In this document: piece by piece, positions 29,419 through 39,254 of the stretch | Layout: every line of letters begins with the position of its first letter | Numbering within the stretch: position 1 is the first letter of the stretch | From: Candidatus Bathyarchaeota archaeon | Lineage (GTDB): Archaea > Thermoproteota > CALKCG01 > B24 | DNA length: 64,000 nt | Assembly: GCA_018396755.1 (NCBI GenBank) | Contig: JAGTQM010000007.1 | Coordinates: 16,440-80,439 of the forward strand | Reading direction: 5' to 3' | The notes under the pieces: generated by a model | Databases searched by the model: none | What the model was told of the DNA's origin: nothing | The model's input: the letters and a program-made list of their open reading frames with translations, nothing else | Position numbers and translations under genes: made by a program

Positions 29419-30393
29419 TTACTCTACGTATCTAAAACATTTTACAAACCGCCCTCTTTCAAATTCCACAGTCTGCGGTTCCACTTCTCCACATCGATGC
29501 TCAGCGTAGGGGCATCTTACGTGGAATCTGCATCCCTTAGGCGGGTTGATGAGACTGGGCGGTATACCCGGTATATACTTTAACTTCTGATCTGAGAGCT
29601 GGATGTTAGGTATAGATTCCAATAAGGCCTCTGAGTATGGATGTAAAGGACTGTTGAAGAATGAATTTACATCGCTATATTCTACAAGCTGACCAGCATA
29701 CATTATCGCTATTCTATCAGCCACCTCTGCTACTATGCTAACGTCATGCGTTATCAGAATCAGCCCCATACCGTACACCTGTTTAAGCTTTCTCATAAGC
29801 TCTAAAATCTGATATTGGACTATTACGTCGAGCGCAGATGTAGGCTCGTCTGCTATCACCAGATCTGGTTTTAAACACAATGCTAAGGCTATCATAATCC
29901 TCTGCCTCATCCCCCCGCTCAACTGATGGGGATAATCGTTAAACCTTTCAGGTAGTATACCTACGTCTTCGAGGAGAGAACAGGCTCTTTCAACGGCTTT
30001 CTCACGGGGAACCCCCTCGTGAGACACTATCGTTTCAACAATATGATCACCAACCTTCATTAAAGGGTTCAACGACGTCATCGGATCCTGGAAAACCATA
30101 CCTATACGCTTCCCTCTAACTTTACGCATTTCATCTTCACTTAATGCCGTAAGGTCTATTCCATCGAAGAAAACCTTTCCACCCACTATTTTACCAGGTG
30201 GAGGTATTAGCCTAAGTATAGATAGGCCTAAAGTAGACTTACCTGATCCAGATTCCCCCACCAACCCTACGGTTTCACCCCTATCCATATTAAAGCTTAC
30301 GCTATCCACTGCTTTAACAACACCTTCATCCGTATAGTAGTAAACTTTTAGGTTTTCCAGCGAGAGGAGGGGCTTCCGATTCATGGATGTCAT
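29419..30393 (-). CDS. Oligo/dipeptide ABC transporter ATP-binding protein (OppD/DppD-like)
   Basis: GESGSGKSTLG, LSGGMRQRIMIALAL, HVRCPYAEHRC. Confidence 0.95.
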   Translation of the reverse strand: MTSMNRKPLLSLENLKVYYYTDEGVVKAVDSVSFNMDRGETVGLVGESGSGKSTLGLSILRLIPPPGKIVGGKVFFDGIDLTALSEDEMRKVRGKRIGMVFQDPMTSLNPLMKVGDHIVETIVSHEGVPREKAVERACSLLEDVGILPERFNDYPHQLSGGMRQRIMIALALCLKPDLVIADEPTSALDVIVQYQILELMRKLKQVYGMGLILITHDVSIVAEVADRIAIMYAGQLVEYSDVNSFFNSPLHPYSEALLESIPNIQLSDQKLKYIPGIPPSLINPPKGCRFHVRCPYAEHRCGEVEPQTVEFERGRFVKCFRYVE

Positions 30394-31256
30394 CTTCTAA
30401 CCAACCTAGGATTTAAGATTTCAGTAAGCCCTTCTCCAAATAGACTAAAACCAAGGGTTAAAAAGACTATCATAAGCCCTGGGAAAGTACTTGGCCACCA
30501 TATTTTCGACGTGAGGTAGGGGTATCCCATCCTTAGATCGAAACCCCAATCTGGTGTAGGAGCTGTTATACCGAGCCCAATGAAACTTAGAGCCGCAGCT
30601 GTGAGCACGGCGTCCGCGGCGTTGAGCGATAAGATTATTGGTAGAGATGGAATAATATTGGGAAGTATATATTTAAACATCACCGTTCTATCCTTTGCAC
30701 CTATTGCTTTAGCCGCTTCTACAAACAAGTTTTCCTTAACCGACAGCGCCTCCCCTCTGACCATTCTAAAGTACGTCGGTATGTATACTACGGTTAATGA
30801 CATTCCCATCGATATTTCACCTGGACCAAGCATAACAGCTAAAGCTATGGCTAAAACCAGACCTGGAAAAGCGTAGAGACTATCCATAAAAAGTGAGATT
30901 ACACTATCCAGTTTACCCCCTAAATAGCCTGATAAAAGCCCTATGGGGACACCTATTAGAAAGGATAGGGTCATAGATAGTAGTGTGATCCGTAGAACTA
31001 TTCTCGTCCCATGTATAATTCTACTTAAAATATCTCGTCCAAGCCCATCCGTACCCATGGGAAACTTAAAGCTTGGGCTTTCAAGGGGGGCTCCAGCCCT
31101 CTTCACAGGATTGTAGGGTGATATGAAGGACGCTAATAGAGCCATTAAGACAAAAGACAATACTATGGCAAACCCTATGAACGTGAAATAGTATTTTACC
31201 CCTCTTCTGAATTTAAGCCTTCTCAGAATGGATGAGATGATACTTGAGAATAACAT
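30390..31256 (-). CDS. ABC transporter permease (DppC-like)
   Basis: 288 aa; PMGTDGLGRDILSRIIHGTRI, EAAKAIGAKDRTVMFKYILPN. Confidence 0.95.
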   Translation of the reverse strand: MLFSSIISSILRRLKFRRGVKYYFTFIGFAIVLSFVLMALLASFISPYNPVKRAGAPLESPSFKFPMGTDGLGRDILSRIIHGTRIVLRITLLSMTLSFLIGVPIGLLSGYLGGKLDSVISLFMDSLYAFPGLVLAIALAVMLGPGEISMGMSLTVVYIPTYFRMVRGEALSVKENLFVEAAKAIGAKDRTVMFKYILPNIIPSLPIILSLNAADAVLTAAALSFIGLGITAPTPDWGFDLRMGYPYLTSKIWWPSTFPGLMIVFLTLGFSLFGEGLTEILNPRLVRR

Positions 31257-31270
31257 ATTATCCCCACCTT

Positions 31271-32278
31271 TCAGTAGCGGATTCTAGGATCTATGTAGAC
31301 ATATATGATATCCACTATTAGACTTACTAAGACTACTAGAAAGGCGAAGAACACTATAGTCCCCTGAACTGTTGTAAAATCTCTATATAGAATTCTCTCG
31401 GTAAGAAAAGTCCCCATGCCTGGCCAAGAGAAAGTCGTCTCTGTCAATATGGCTCCTGCCAATAGTGCTGCAAACTGTAAACCCATCATCGTCAATATTG
31501 GGATAAACGCGTTTTTCAACGCATGCTTATATACCACCTTCCTCTCAGAGAGCCCCCTTGCCCTCGCAGCCACTATGTAATCTCTTTGAAGCACGTTTAA
31601 CATGTGAGCTCTCGTTAACCTCGTGAATATTCCTGAAAGATAGAATCCTAAAGTTACTGTAGGTAGGATTAAATGCCTTATAGCGCTTACTAGACTCGGT
31701 ATGTTGAACGTTAGAAGACTGTCTAAGACGTATAGTCCCGTTATCGTTTTAGGGGCCATAAGAGGATCTATACGTCCGCTTGTCGGCAGCCATCCTAAGT
31801 ATACTCCGAAGATAAGTTGAAGAGATATACCTAGCCACGGTATGAAGATGGCGTAAGTTATTATTCCATAGACTCTGAAGAAGTGGTCTATTAGCTTACC
31901 ATACCTGCAGGCTGAGAAAATTCCCGTTAAGATTCCTACAACAACACCGAATAGGAAAGCTGATATCGATAGCTCTAAAGTGGCTGGAAAATGCTCCATG
32001 ATCTCTTCTAATACAGGTCTTTGACCCCATATTAGCGACCTACCTAAATCCAAGCTTAGTACTTTCCAAAGATAGCCTAAAAATTGAATGTAAAGAGGAT
32101 CGTTAAGACCTAACTTTTCCCTCATTTTATCGATTTGCTCTTTAGGAGCATGAGCCCCCAGTATAGCGCTTACAGGGTCTCCTGCTACTCTCATTACTAG
32201 AAATACTATTGTTAAAAGTATTAGTATCATTGGAATTGCAAGTAGAATCCTTCTAGCGACGTATACTCTTAAAGACAA
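31271..32278 (-). CDS. ABC transporter permease (DppB-like)
   Basis: 335 aa; YVARRILLAIPMILILLTIVFL..., DYIVAARARGLSERKVVYKHALKNAFIP. Confidence 0.95.
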   Translation of the reverse strand: MSLRVYVARRILLAIPMILILLTIVFLVMRVAGDPVSAILGAHAPKEQIDKMREKLGLNDPLYIQFLGYLWKVLSLDLGRSLIWGQRPVLEEIMEHFPATLELSISAFLFGVVVGILTGIFSACRYGKLIDHFFRVYGIITYAIFIPWLGISLQLIFGVYLGWLPTSGRIDPLMAPKTITGLYVLDSLLTFNIPSLVSAIRHLILPTVTLGFYLSGIFTRLTRAHMLNVLQRDYIVAARARGLSERKVVYKHALKNAFIPILTMMGLQFAALLAGAILTETTFSWPGMGTFLTERILYRDFTTVQGTIVFFAFLVVLVSLIVDIIYVYIDPRIRY

Positions 32279-32318
32279 AGATACTCCTCCAAAAAAAATA
32301 GTGGGAAATTAATTTTAC

Positions 32319-33986
32319 TTACTCTTTATAGATGAGATAGTATCTGAGGAGCATAGTCGGGTCTAAAATCACTCCTCTTACGTTAGGCCAGAAGACTACG
32401 TTTAATACGCCTTGAAATAGCGGGATTACTGGAGCCTCCTCAGCCATAAGCTTCTGAATCTCTATATAGAGCACCGTTCTCTCTTCAACATCTATCCTGA
32501 TGCTTGCCTCATCTAGAAGCTCATCCATCTTAGGGTTGCTGTAGAACACACCCATATCAGGAGACCACTCGGAGTGTAGGAATATCGTCGTATAGTCGTC
32601 TGGGTCTATATAATCTGGATACCATCCGAGGAGGAATATAGGCATAACACCCGCAGAAATATACTCAGCCGCGTACGTAGCCCATTCAGCACTTCTCAAC
32701 GTAACCTTCATCATACCAGTTTCTTCAAGGCTTTCCTTTATCACGGCAGCTACATCAGCCTCTAAATCCCCATAATGCGTAGGTGTATACCATAGTTCAA
32801 ATTCAAAGGGCTTAGCCTCACTATATCCAGCTTCCTGTAGTAAGCTTCTAGCGAGAGCTAGATCCCTTTCACCATACTCATCTTTAAAAGCATCTATATG
32901 ACTCCACATACCCGCTGGGATCATGCTATATAGTGATTGGACAGTGCCTCTATAAACTTCCTCTACGATTCTCTTCCTATCGATAGCTGCGGCTACAGCC
33001 CTTCTAAGACGGACATCATTAAACGGTGCATCCTTACACCTTAAGACTAAGTATCTAATGTAAGGTCCAGGCACTTCCTCCACTGTTAGAACCCCTCTGC
33101 TTTTAAGGTCTTGAACATCCATAGGTCTCAGAGTTCTCCAAGCTATATCTATTTCACCCATCTCTACAGCTAATCTTAAGGACGATGCATCTTTGTAGAA
33201 TTTAACAATAAATGTAGAAGTCTTTGGCGGCGGACCATAGTAGCCTGGGTTGGATTCCAATATTAATTCTACATCTCTAACCCAGCTCTTAATCCTATAC
33301 GGTCCATAGTGGCCTACTGTAGGCTCTGCAACAGCATCTGACGGATACGAGTTTGGGCTTACTGGGAAGTATGGAGGGGTTGCTACTAGGGCTGGGAAGT
33401 ATGAGACAGCCTTCTTAAGTATGAATCTAACAGTATACGTGTCTACAACTTCAACCGCGTCAACGAAGGCTGAGACAAGCCATGAAGGATCTAATCCCAG
33501 CCGCATAACTCTTTCAATAGAGTATTTAACAGCTGAAGCATCTAAGTCAGTCCCATCTGTAAACTTCAAACCCTCCCTAAGCTTAAACGTGTAGACTCTT
33601 CCATCAGGGCTTACATCGTAAGATTCAGCTATTCCAGGCTCTAGCTCGGTTGTTCCAGGCTTATATTTGAGGAGACCTTCACCTATATTGTTGAAGACTT
33701 CCCACGTGTAGAAATCGTATGCTTTAGCGGGGTCTAACACCGTGATCTTATCAGTAGTCCCCATAATAATGGGTTTAGGCTTTACAACCTCCTCTAATGC
33801 TTCAATTCTTTCGCCAAGTGTTCTTGCAAGCTCCTCCATTGAGGCTCTTATACTTTCTTCAGTAGACCTTATCTCCGAGATGGTAGTTGAAAGAGTTGCG
33901 ATATAACTTAAAGTGGCAATAGAGACTATGAGAGTGAGAAGCATCAACACTACTAGAATCTTCTCAAGCGTTGTAGCAGATGACAT
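32319..33986 (-). CDS. ABC transporter substrate-binding protein (SBP family 5)
   Basis: 555 aa; LEPGIAESYDVSPDGRVYTFKLREGLKFTDGT, RRAVAAAIDRKRIVEEVY. Confidence 0.95.
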   Translation of the reverse strand: MSSATTLEKILVVLMLLTLIVSIATLSYIATLSTTISEIRSTEESIRASMEELARTLGERIEALEEVVKPKPIIMGTTDKITVLDPAKAYDFYTWEVFNNIGEGLLKYKPGTTELEPGIAESYDVSPDGRVYTFKLREGLKFTDGTDLDASAVKYSIERVMRLGLDPSWLVSAFVDAVEVVDTYTVRFILKKAVSYFPALVATPPYFPVSPNSYPSDAVAEPTVGHYGPYRIKSWVRDVELILESNPGYYGPPPKTSTFIVKFYKDASSLRLAVEMGEIDIAWRTLRPMDVQDLKSRGVLTVEEVPGPYIRYLVLRCKDAPFNDVRLRRAVAAAIDRKRIVEEVYRGTVQSLYSMIPAGMWSHIDAFKDEYGERDLALARSLLQEAGYSEAKPFEFELWYTPTHYGDLEADVAAVIKESLEETGMMKVTLRSAEWATYAAEYISAGVMPIFLLGWYPDYIDPDDYTTIFLHSEWSPDMGVFYSNPKMDELLDEASIRIDVEERTVLYIEIQKLMAEEAPVIPLFQGVLNVVFWPNVRGVILDPTMLLRYYLIYKE

Positions 33987-34153
33987 AACAATTTCCCCAT
34001 TTTTGAATATTTTTCTTTAAAAGATTTAAGTCTTATCCTTCAAAGATTTAAAAATTCAATCAAAACCTAAACGTGCTTTTAGAATAAAGTTTTAAACCCT
34101 AAACCCCCGGTAATCTTATTTGCGCTTCCTAAAAAAAACACTATCTCATCCTT

Positions 34154-34600
34154 TTGGCAAACGTATTTGAATCCTGCTTCAAGCAGAACAAAAGAAATTT
34201 ACACAGGTTAATGGATACATTTACTAGTATGTCAGAAGAAAAAGAATGGTACACAACAGGTGAAGCTGCTAAAATTCTTGGTGTTAGTTTTAGAACGGTA
34301 AAACGTTGGATATATTCAGGAAAAATAAGTGTAACAAAAACTGTGGGAGGTCATCATAGAGTATCGAGAGAGGTAGTAGACCGTTTACGATCTGAAGTTG
34401 AGGACCAATTCGCAATCGATGTAATCACACTAATTAATGAAAAGAAAATCGTTTATTTTCGTGAAGTTCAGCTGAATTTGGAACATAAGTACAGACATTA
34501 TGAAACTCGTGATAAACTTGAATGGCTTGTTAGGCAAAAGAAAATTAATACTATCTATGAGTTTAACCGTAGATGGTACTTCCCTGTGAGTGCTACGTGA
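34154..34600 (+). CDS. MerR/excisionase-type HTH protein with C-terminal winged-helix-like region
   Basis: EWYTTGEAAKILGVSFRTVKRWIYSGKISVTKTVGGHHRVSREVVDRL; 148 aa. Confidence 0.8.
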   Translation: MANVFESCFKQNKRNLHRLMDTFTSMSEEKEWYTTGEAAKILGVSFRTVKRWIYSGKISVTKTVGGHHRVSREVVDRLRSEVEDQFAIDVITLINEKKIVYFREVQLNLEHKYRHYETRDKLEWLVRQKKINTIYEFNRRWYFPVSAT

Positions 34601-34615
34601 GAAGACGTTAAAGGT

Positions 34616-35186
34616 ATGACAGAGAATAAGCTTAGTTTGATAGAAGTTTTTGAAAATTACGAAAGGAAATTTGAAAGAGATGGAATAAGATATCAAGATT
34701 ATTCTGAATATATAGTTGAACAAGCCATGATTAGAGCTGGATATACTGTCGTTGCTAAAGATAGCTACTACTTTAACGGTATAGCTTGTGTTCTTCAAAC
34801 GGGTCCAGGAAGACCTCCAGACCTTGATTTTATCGCTAAGTTACCTAATGGAAATTATGCCGGGATTCAAGTTAAAAATAGAATATCCTAAACAAAATGA
34901 TATTAACACTTTTATCGAGCTTTGCAGGGTGTTACATCTAAGACCCATACTGGTTACTAGACAAGCCCACCTTATGACTTTTGACGTTATTAGGAGGCTT
35001 AATGGATGGGTAGTCGTCTTTAAGGAAAGTCTTCTAAAACCCGGTTTTCCTAGGGAGAAGCTTGAAGCCTTAAGACAAATGGGGATTCCTGTAACAGTTT
35101 ATAGATGGCCTCCTGACTTCCTTATCAAAGCTCTCATGGATGCTGCTAAGGCTATGTCCAAAACTATGACAAACTCACAGCAGTAG
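34616..35186 (+). CDS. Mrr-like PD-(D/E)XK nuclease-domain protein, frameshifted at A5 run (34874-34878)
   Basis: Two overlapping ORFs join into one ~190-aa protein if one A is removed; PPDLDF...GIQVK resembles D...QxK of Mrr-type nucleases. Confidence 0.55.
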
Positions 35187-35453
35187 AATTTAATAAAAAA
35201 TTATCCTTATTTCTTCGACTAAGTAAGTCTATATTAATGATAAATTCAATCTTGTCTGTTCTCTTTTTCTAATTTTCTCAAGTATTTTTATGAGAGAGAA
35301 ATGTTGCTGAAGAAAGAAATGTAAGTTTATTTTTTCTACTTATTTAATAATCACAAGTTTCATATTTTTATTTATGGTTGAGGTTCAGAGTTGGGTTTGA
35401 GATAAAACTCTAAGAGGTTCTAGTAGTGTTAATGAAGTAGGTTTTACGTTAAA

Positions 35454-36293
35454 TTACGTAGATGCTGCGACGCTTACAAGTATTAAAACAGCTCCTAAAG
35501 CCTCTACCAGATTGAGTGTTTCTTGGAGTATGAAAAATGTGAATATCGATGCGAAAACCGGTTCAAGTAGAAGTATTAGACCTGTGAACTCCGGTGGGAC
35601 TACTTTCTGAGCCCAGGCTTGAATGTAGAAGGCGAAGGCCGTAGCAATAACACCCGTGTACATTACCGCTACTAGTATGTTATTCTCTGGTCTTATCCAA
35701 TTTTCACCGATGGATAGGGAGAATAATGCTGAAAGTGTTAAAACTGAAATAGATTCAGAGTATGCGAGTACCAACGCGTCCGACTCCTCAGATACTCTAC
35801 CTACTAAGAGTATTTGTAATGCCCATAGAAAAGCACATATAAATGTCAGCAAGTCGCCGATTGAAATAGAGGTTACCCTATAGGCTTCCGTTAATAAAAC
35901 CAACCCCACCATGCCTAAGGCTATGCTGAAAATAGCCTTTAAACTAGGCTTTTTACGGAAAAGTAGGAAGCTCAGTAGAGGAATAAGCGGAGTATTTAGA
36001 CTCGTTATGAAAGCCGAGTTTATGGCACTCGTATACCTTATTCCGAAGACTTGAAATAGGAAACCTAAGAAGACTACAACTCCAAGTCCTAAACCCTTCA
36101 GATTAGGATATGGCTTTCTCCTCGCTAGTAGTAGAATCGGTATGAGTATTAGCAAGGCTACTGTAAACCTTAAGAATAGGAAGAAGAAAACATCTAAACT
36201 CGATACGGCAATCTTCATAGCTGGAAAAGTTCCACCCCATGAGGCTGCAAGTAAGATTAAGGCAAGTCTTCCCTTTAACTCTCTCCTCTTCAG
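35454..36293 (-). CDS. EamA/DMT-family transporter; start codon unresolved (CTG at 36293?)
   Basis: 10-TM-like; upstream in-frame KRRELKGRLALILLAASWGGTFPA extends the ORF track; GGAGGT upstream of CTG. Confidence 0.85.
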   Translation of the reverse strand: MKRRELKGRLALILLAASWGGTFPAMKIAVSSLDVFFFLFLRFTVALLILIPILLLARRKPYPNLKGLGLGVVVFLGFLFQVFGIRYTSAINSAFITSLNTPLIPLLSFLLFRKKPSLKAIFSIALGMVGLVLLTEAYRVTSISIGDLLTFICAFLWALQILLVGRVSEESDALVLAYSESISVLTLSALFSLSIGENWIRPENNILVAVMYTGVIATAFAFYIQAWAQKVVPPEFTGLILLLEPVFASIFTFFILQETLNLVEALGAVLILVSVAAST

Positions 36294-36527
36294 CGGGTAA
36301 CCTCCTACTTCACGGCGGATTAAAACCTTTTCAATACTAATTGAGCCCTATTATAAACTTTAACACGTAGGATGTGGTATTAGGAAACCTTTGTGGAATC
36401 TTTTAGGTTATGAATGATGGTTCATGTTGCTGAAAACCATTTCAAATAAATACTATGACACTTCCATCATGTGAAACCTAAAATTATAATTTTAAGTACC
36501 GTGAAAAATTATTCTGGGTGGGAATAG

Positions 36528-37784
36528 GTGGATAAGCTTAAAGTAGGGTTTATAGGTTCTGGTTTCGCCACCAGATTCCACATATTGGGTTGGGTGGGCG
36601 TTAGAAACGCCGAAATCACAGCCATATACAATATCAGGGAAAGAAGCGCCCGTGAACTTGCATCTTTAGCTGAAAGCCTTGGCGTAGGTAAACCAAAAGT
36701 CTATACGGATATTTTTGAAATGCTTTCCAGTAAGTCTGTGGATGCGGTTTGGATAGCCAATCCAAATTTCGCAAGGTTAGATGTTGTTAAATCAATAGTT
36801 GAAGAAGTTAAACAAGGTAAAAGCGATTTAATAGGTGTCTGCTGTGAAAAACCCTTAGCTAGAAACATGGACGAAGCTGAAGCCCTTATTAAATTAATTG
36901 AAGATGTAGATCTCCTTCATGGATATCTTGAAAATCAGGTTTTCATGCCTTCCGTGGTTAAAGGTAAAGATATACTGTGGAAATATGGTGCCAAGTATAC
37001 GAAGAGACCTTATTTAGCTAGAGCTGCTGAAGAGCATGGTGGGCCACATTCATCTTGGTTCTGGAATGCTAGACTTTCCGGTGGAGGAGTTATGCTAGAT
37101 ATGATGTGCCATAGCTTAGAAGCAGCTAGATTTCTACTGAGCAATCCCGAGGAGTCTAAAAGCTCCTTAAAACCTAAAACAGTTTACGCTGAAATAGCTT
37201 CACTCAAATGGACTCAGGAGCCCTACAACTCGATGCTTAGAAGCAGATTTAAAGGGGAAGTAGATTACTCAAAAGAACCTGCTGAAGACTACGCTTTAGC
37301 AGTTGTAACCTACGAGGCGGAAGACGGTAGTCTAATAATATCGGAGACAAGAACCTCTTGGAGCTTCACCGGACCAGCTCTTAGATTAAGCTTCGAGGTC
37401 TTAGGCCCAGAATACTCCATGACCATTAACACTTTGCAGCCTGAACTTTTCACATTTTTCAGCCGAAACGTGAAAATACCGCCTACTGAAGAATTTGTCG
37501 AGAAGCAGGTTGCTGAGCAGGGGTTAATTCCGACGATTCCCAACGAGGCTTTCACATACGGATATATGGATGAGGACCGTTACATGGTAGACTGCTTTAT
37601 CAACGGAAGAAAACCTAGGGAAGACTGGACAGACGGACTATTGATAGTTCAATTGATGATGGCGTGCTATATGTCTGCGGAGCAAGGTAAAAAATTGAAG
37701 TTTAACCCTGAAGTTCTCAGAGGATTCATACCAGCTGTAGCAAAAGGGCTTTGGAAACCTAAGACTATAGCTGAGGCTCCGTAA
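36528..37784 (+). CDS. Gfo/Idh/MocA family oxidoreductase
   Basis: 418 aa; VGFIGSGFATRFHILGW, CCEKPLARNMDEAEALI. Confidence 0.92.
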   Translation: MDKLKVGFIGSGFATRFHILGWVGVRNAEITAIYNIRERSARELASLAESLGVGKPKVYTDIFEMLSSKSVDAVWIANPNFARLDVVKSIVEEVKQGKSDLIGVCCEKPLARNMDEAEALIKLIEDVDLLHGYLENQVFMPSVVKGKDILWKYGAKYTKRPYLARAAEEHGGPHSSWFWNARLSGGGVMLDMMCHSLEAARFLLSNPEESKSSLKPKTVYAEIASLKWTQEPYNSMLRSRFKGEVDYSKEPAEDYALAVVTYEAEDGSLIISETRTSWSFTGPALRLSFEVLGPEYSMTINTLQPELFTFFSRNVKIPPTEEFVEKQVAEQGLIPTIPNEAFTYGYMDEDRYMVDCFINGRKPREDWTDGLLIVQLMMACYMSAEQGKKLKFNPEVLRGFIPAVAKGLWKPKTIAEAP

Positions 37785-37965
37785 TTTCTTCAATGGAAAT
37801 TATTTCTATTCCAGTTCTTTTCAACTTATGACGGCTCCCAAACTCAGAGTATATCTTTTCAACAGCATGCTCCGGCTTTAAGGCTCTAACCTCTTTAACA
37901 AACCTCGATTTTTGAAAACCCATAGGCAATCTTCCTATTATGCGGAAGACTTTAATTTCACCCAT
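37765..37965 (-). CDS. 50S ribosomal protein L18Ae/LX
   Basis: 66 aa; VFRIIGRLPMGFQKSRFVKEVRALKPEHAVEKIYSEFGSRHKLKRTGIEI. Confidence 0.92.
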   Translation of the reverse strand: MGEIKVFRIIGRLPMGFQKSRFVKEVRALKPEHAVEKIYSEFGSRHKLKRTGIEIISIEEITEPQL

Positions 37966-38132
37966 GGAGACACCCCGTTGTTTAAATGTTATGCAACACT
38001 ATACTGTAGATGCTGGAAAAACTAAATATACCAACGTTAGTTTAAAGTTTTCTATCTACCGTGTAAGAGTCTCAACGCTGGGAGAAAGGGAGAGTATAGG
38101 GGCTACGCAGATTTAAAGTACAACTATTAAAA

Positions 38133-38158
38133 TGAAAAGCATTTACTTATAGCCATAA
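38133..38158. repeat. Direct repeat copy 1 (putative att site; aif6 3'-end sequence)
   Basis: tgaaaagcatttacttatagccataa; 25/26 match to 40384-40409. Confidence 0.85.
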
Positions 38159-38334
38159 CATTATATCGTGGCGATGTCTCCCGCAAACCCCCATTTTTCC
38201 TCGCTAGCCTTTTTTTATCATCAAAATCCCTCCTTTTTTGTAAAGGAGCCTTTGAGGTACTTCTATGGTAGGGTTCAGCGGTTTAAAAACACCGAATACT
38301 TCATTTTAATTAAACAAGGAAAAGATTTAAAACT

Positions 38335-38361
38335 TCAAGCCGCGGCTGAGCCGCGGCTTGA
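38335..38361. repeat. Perfect inverted repeat, 13-bp arms, 1-nt centre
   Basis: tcaagccgcggct g agccgcggcttga. Confidence 0.95.
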
Positions 38362-39254
38362 CGTACAAGTTTTATATTCATCCAAGCGCGGTGCTTCAAA
38401 ACGGTAAATGGATCTGCGTAAGGTGCGGCGCCGAGTTGCCTGATAACACGTTTAAAACGTCGTTTCCATGCAGTATAAGCGTCTCAACACCGTTCGATGA
38501 ACGGGTTTCCGTCGATGTTTGGAACTGCAGAGTAAGGGTGGTCGTTCACGGCGTCCATATAGCCGATTTCTGCAACGCCCAGGAGCGTAAAAAGCTTGAC
38601 AGGCTTGACTACATCGTTGTGAATAGATTCCCTGGTGCAGAACAAATATTCTCCAATAGGGCCCAAGCCGAAAGAACGCTTCATAATATCTCCAGATGGA
38701 AAGAAATTGTCAATTTAAAGAAAGCCAATTTGGTGTTATCCAGACGTTTTGACTTGTCAGCAAGAGGGACTAAACATTTGGCGTTTTATTCTACAACGCC
38801 CATTTTTGGAGTTGACATGTGGAGTATAACAGGCTTTAGTGATGAAGATGCAAAAATTTTCGCTTTATGGTTCAATAGCACCTTAAATCTACTTCAAATG
38901 ATAATTCACAGAACCGAAACGCGAGGAGCTTGGATGAAATTGCACGAGTACCAAATTAGAGATTCAATGATGCTTAACCTTAAGGAGCTGACTTCTGAGC
39001 AGAGGAGATATTTGCTTGATTTGTTTGACAAACTGAAAAAGCAAGAATTTCCAAGTATTTTTGAGCAATTAAAAAGCAAGTTTCCACTAAGAGTAGAGAT
39101 TGATAAGGCTATACTCAGAGTGCTTGGTTTCGGTGATGATGAGATTAATCGCACTCTCGACTATCTTTATCCTGCCTTAGCCAATGAGATCGAACAACTT
39201 AAAAGGCTTATGGAAGGTTGGTTTGATCGAAACAGATATAAAATTTGCGAATGA
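38358..39254 (+). CDS. DNA methyltransferase-like C-terminal (target recognition) fragment
   Basis: NLVLSRRFDLSARGTKHLAFYSTTPIFGVDMWSITGFSDEDAKIFALWFNSTLNLLQM...GAWMKLHEYQI resembles C-terminal domains of N6-adenine methylases; no catalytic NPPY core. Confidence 0.5.
   Translation: MTYKFYIHPSAVLQNGKWICVRCGAELPDNTFKTSFPCSISVSTPFDERVSVDVWNCRVRVVVHGVHIADFCNAQERKKLDRLDYIVVNRFPGAEQIFSNRAQAERTLHNISRWKEIVNLKKANLVLSRRFDLSARGTKHLAFYSTTPIFGVDMWSITGFSDEDAKIFALWFNSTLNLLQMIIHRTETRGAWMKLHEYQIRDSMMLNLKELTSEQRRYLLDLFDKLKKQEFPSIFEQLKSKFPLRVEIDKAILRVLGFGDDEINRTLDYLYPALANEIEQLKRLMEGWFDRNRYKICE

Noticed and set aside
38168-38407. 79-aa + strand ORF upstream of methylase fragment
   Set aside because: No family resemblance; runs through the palindrome and out of frame with the downstream ORF; probably non-coding.
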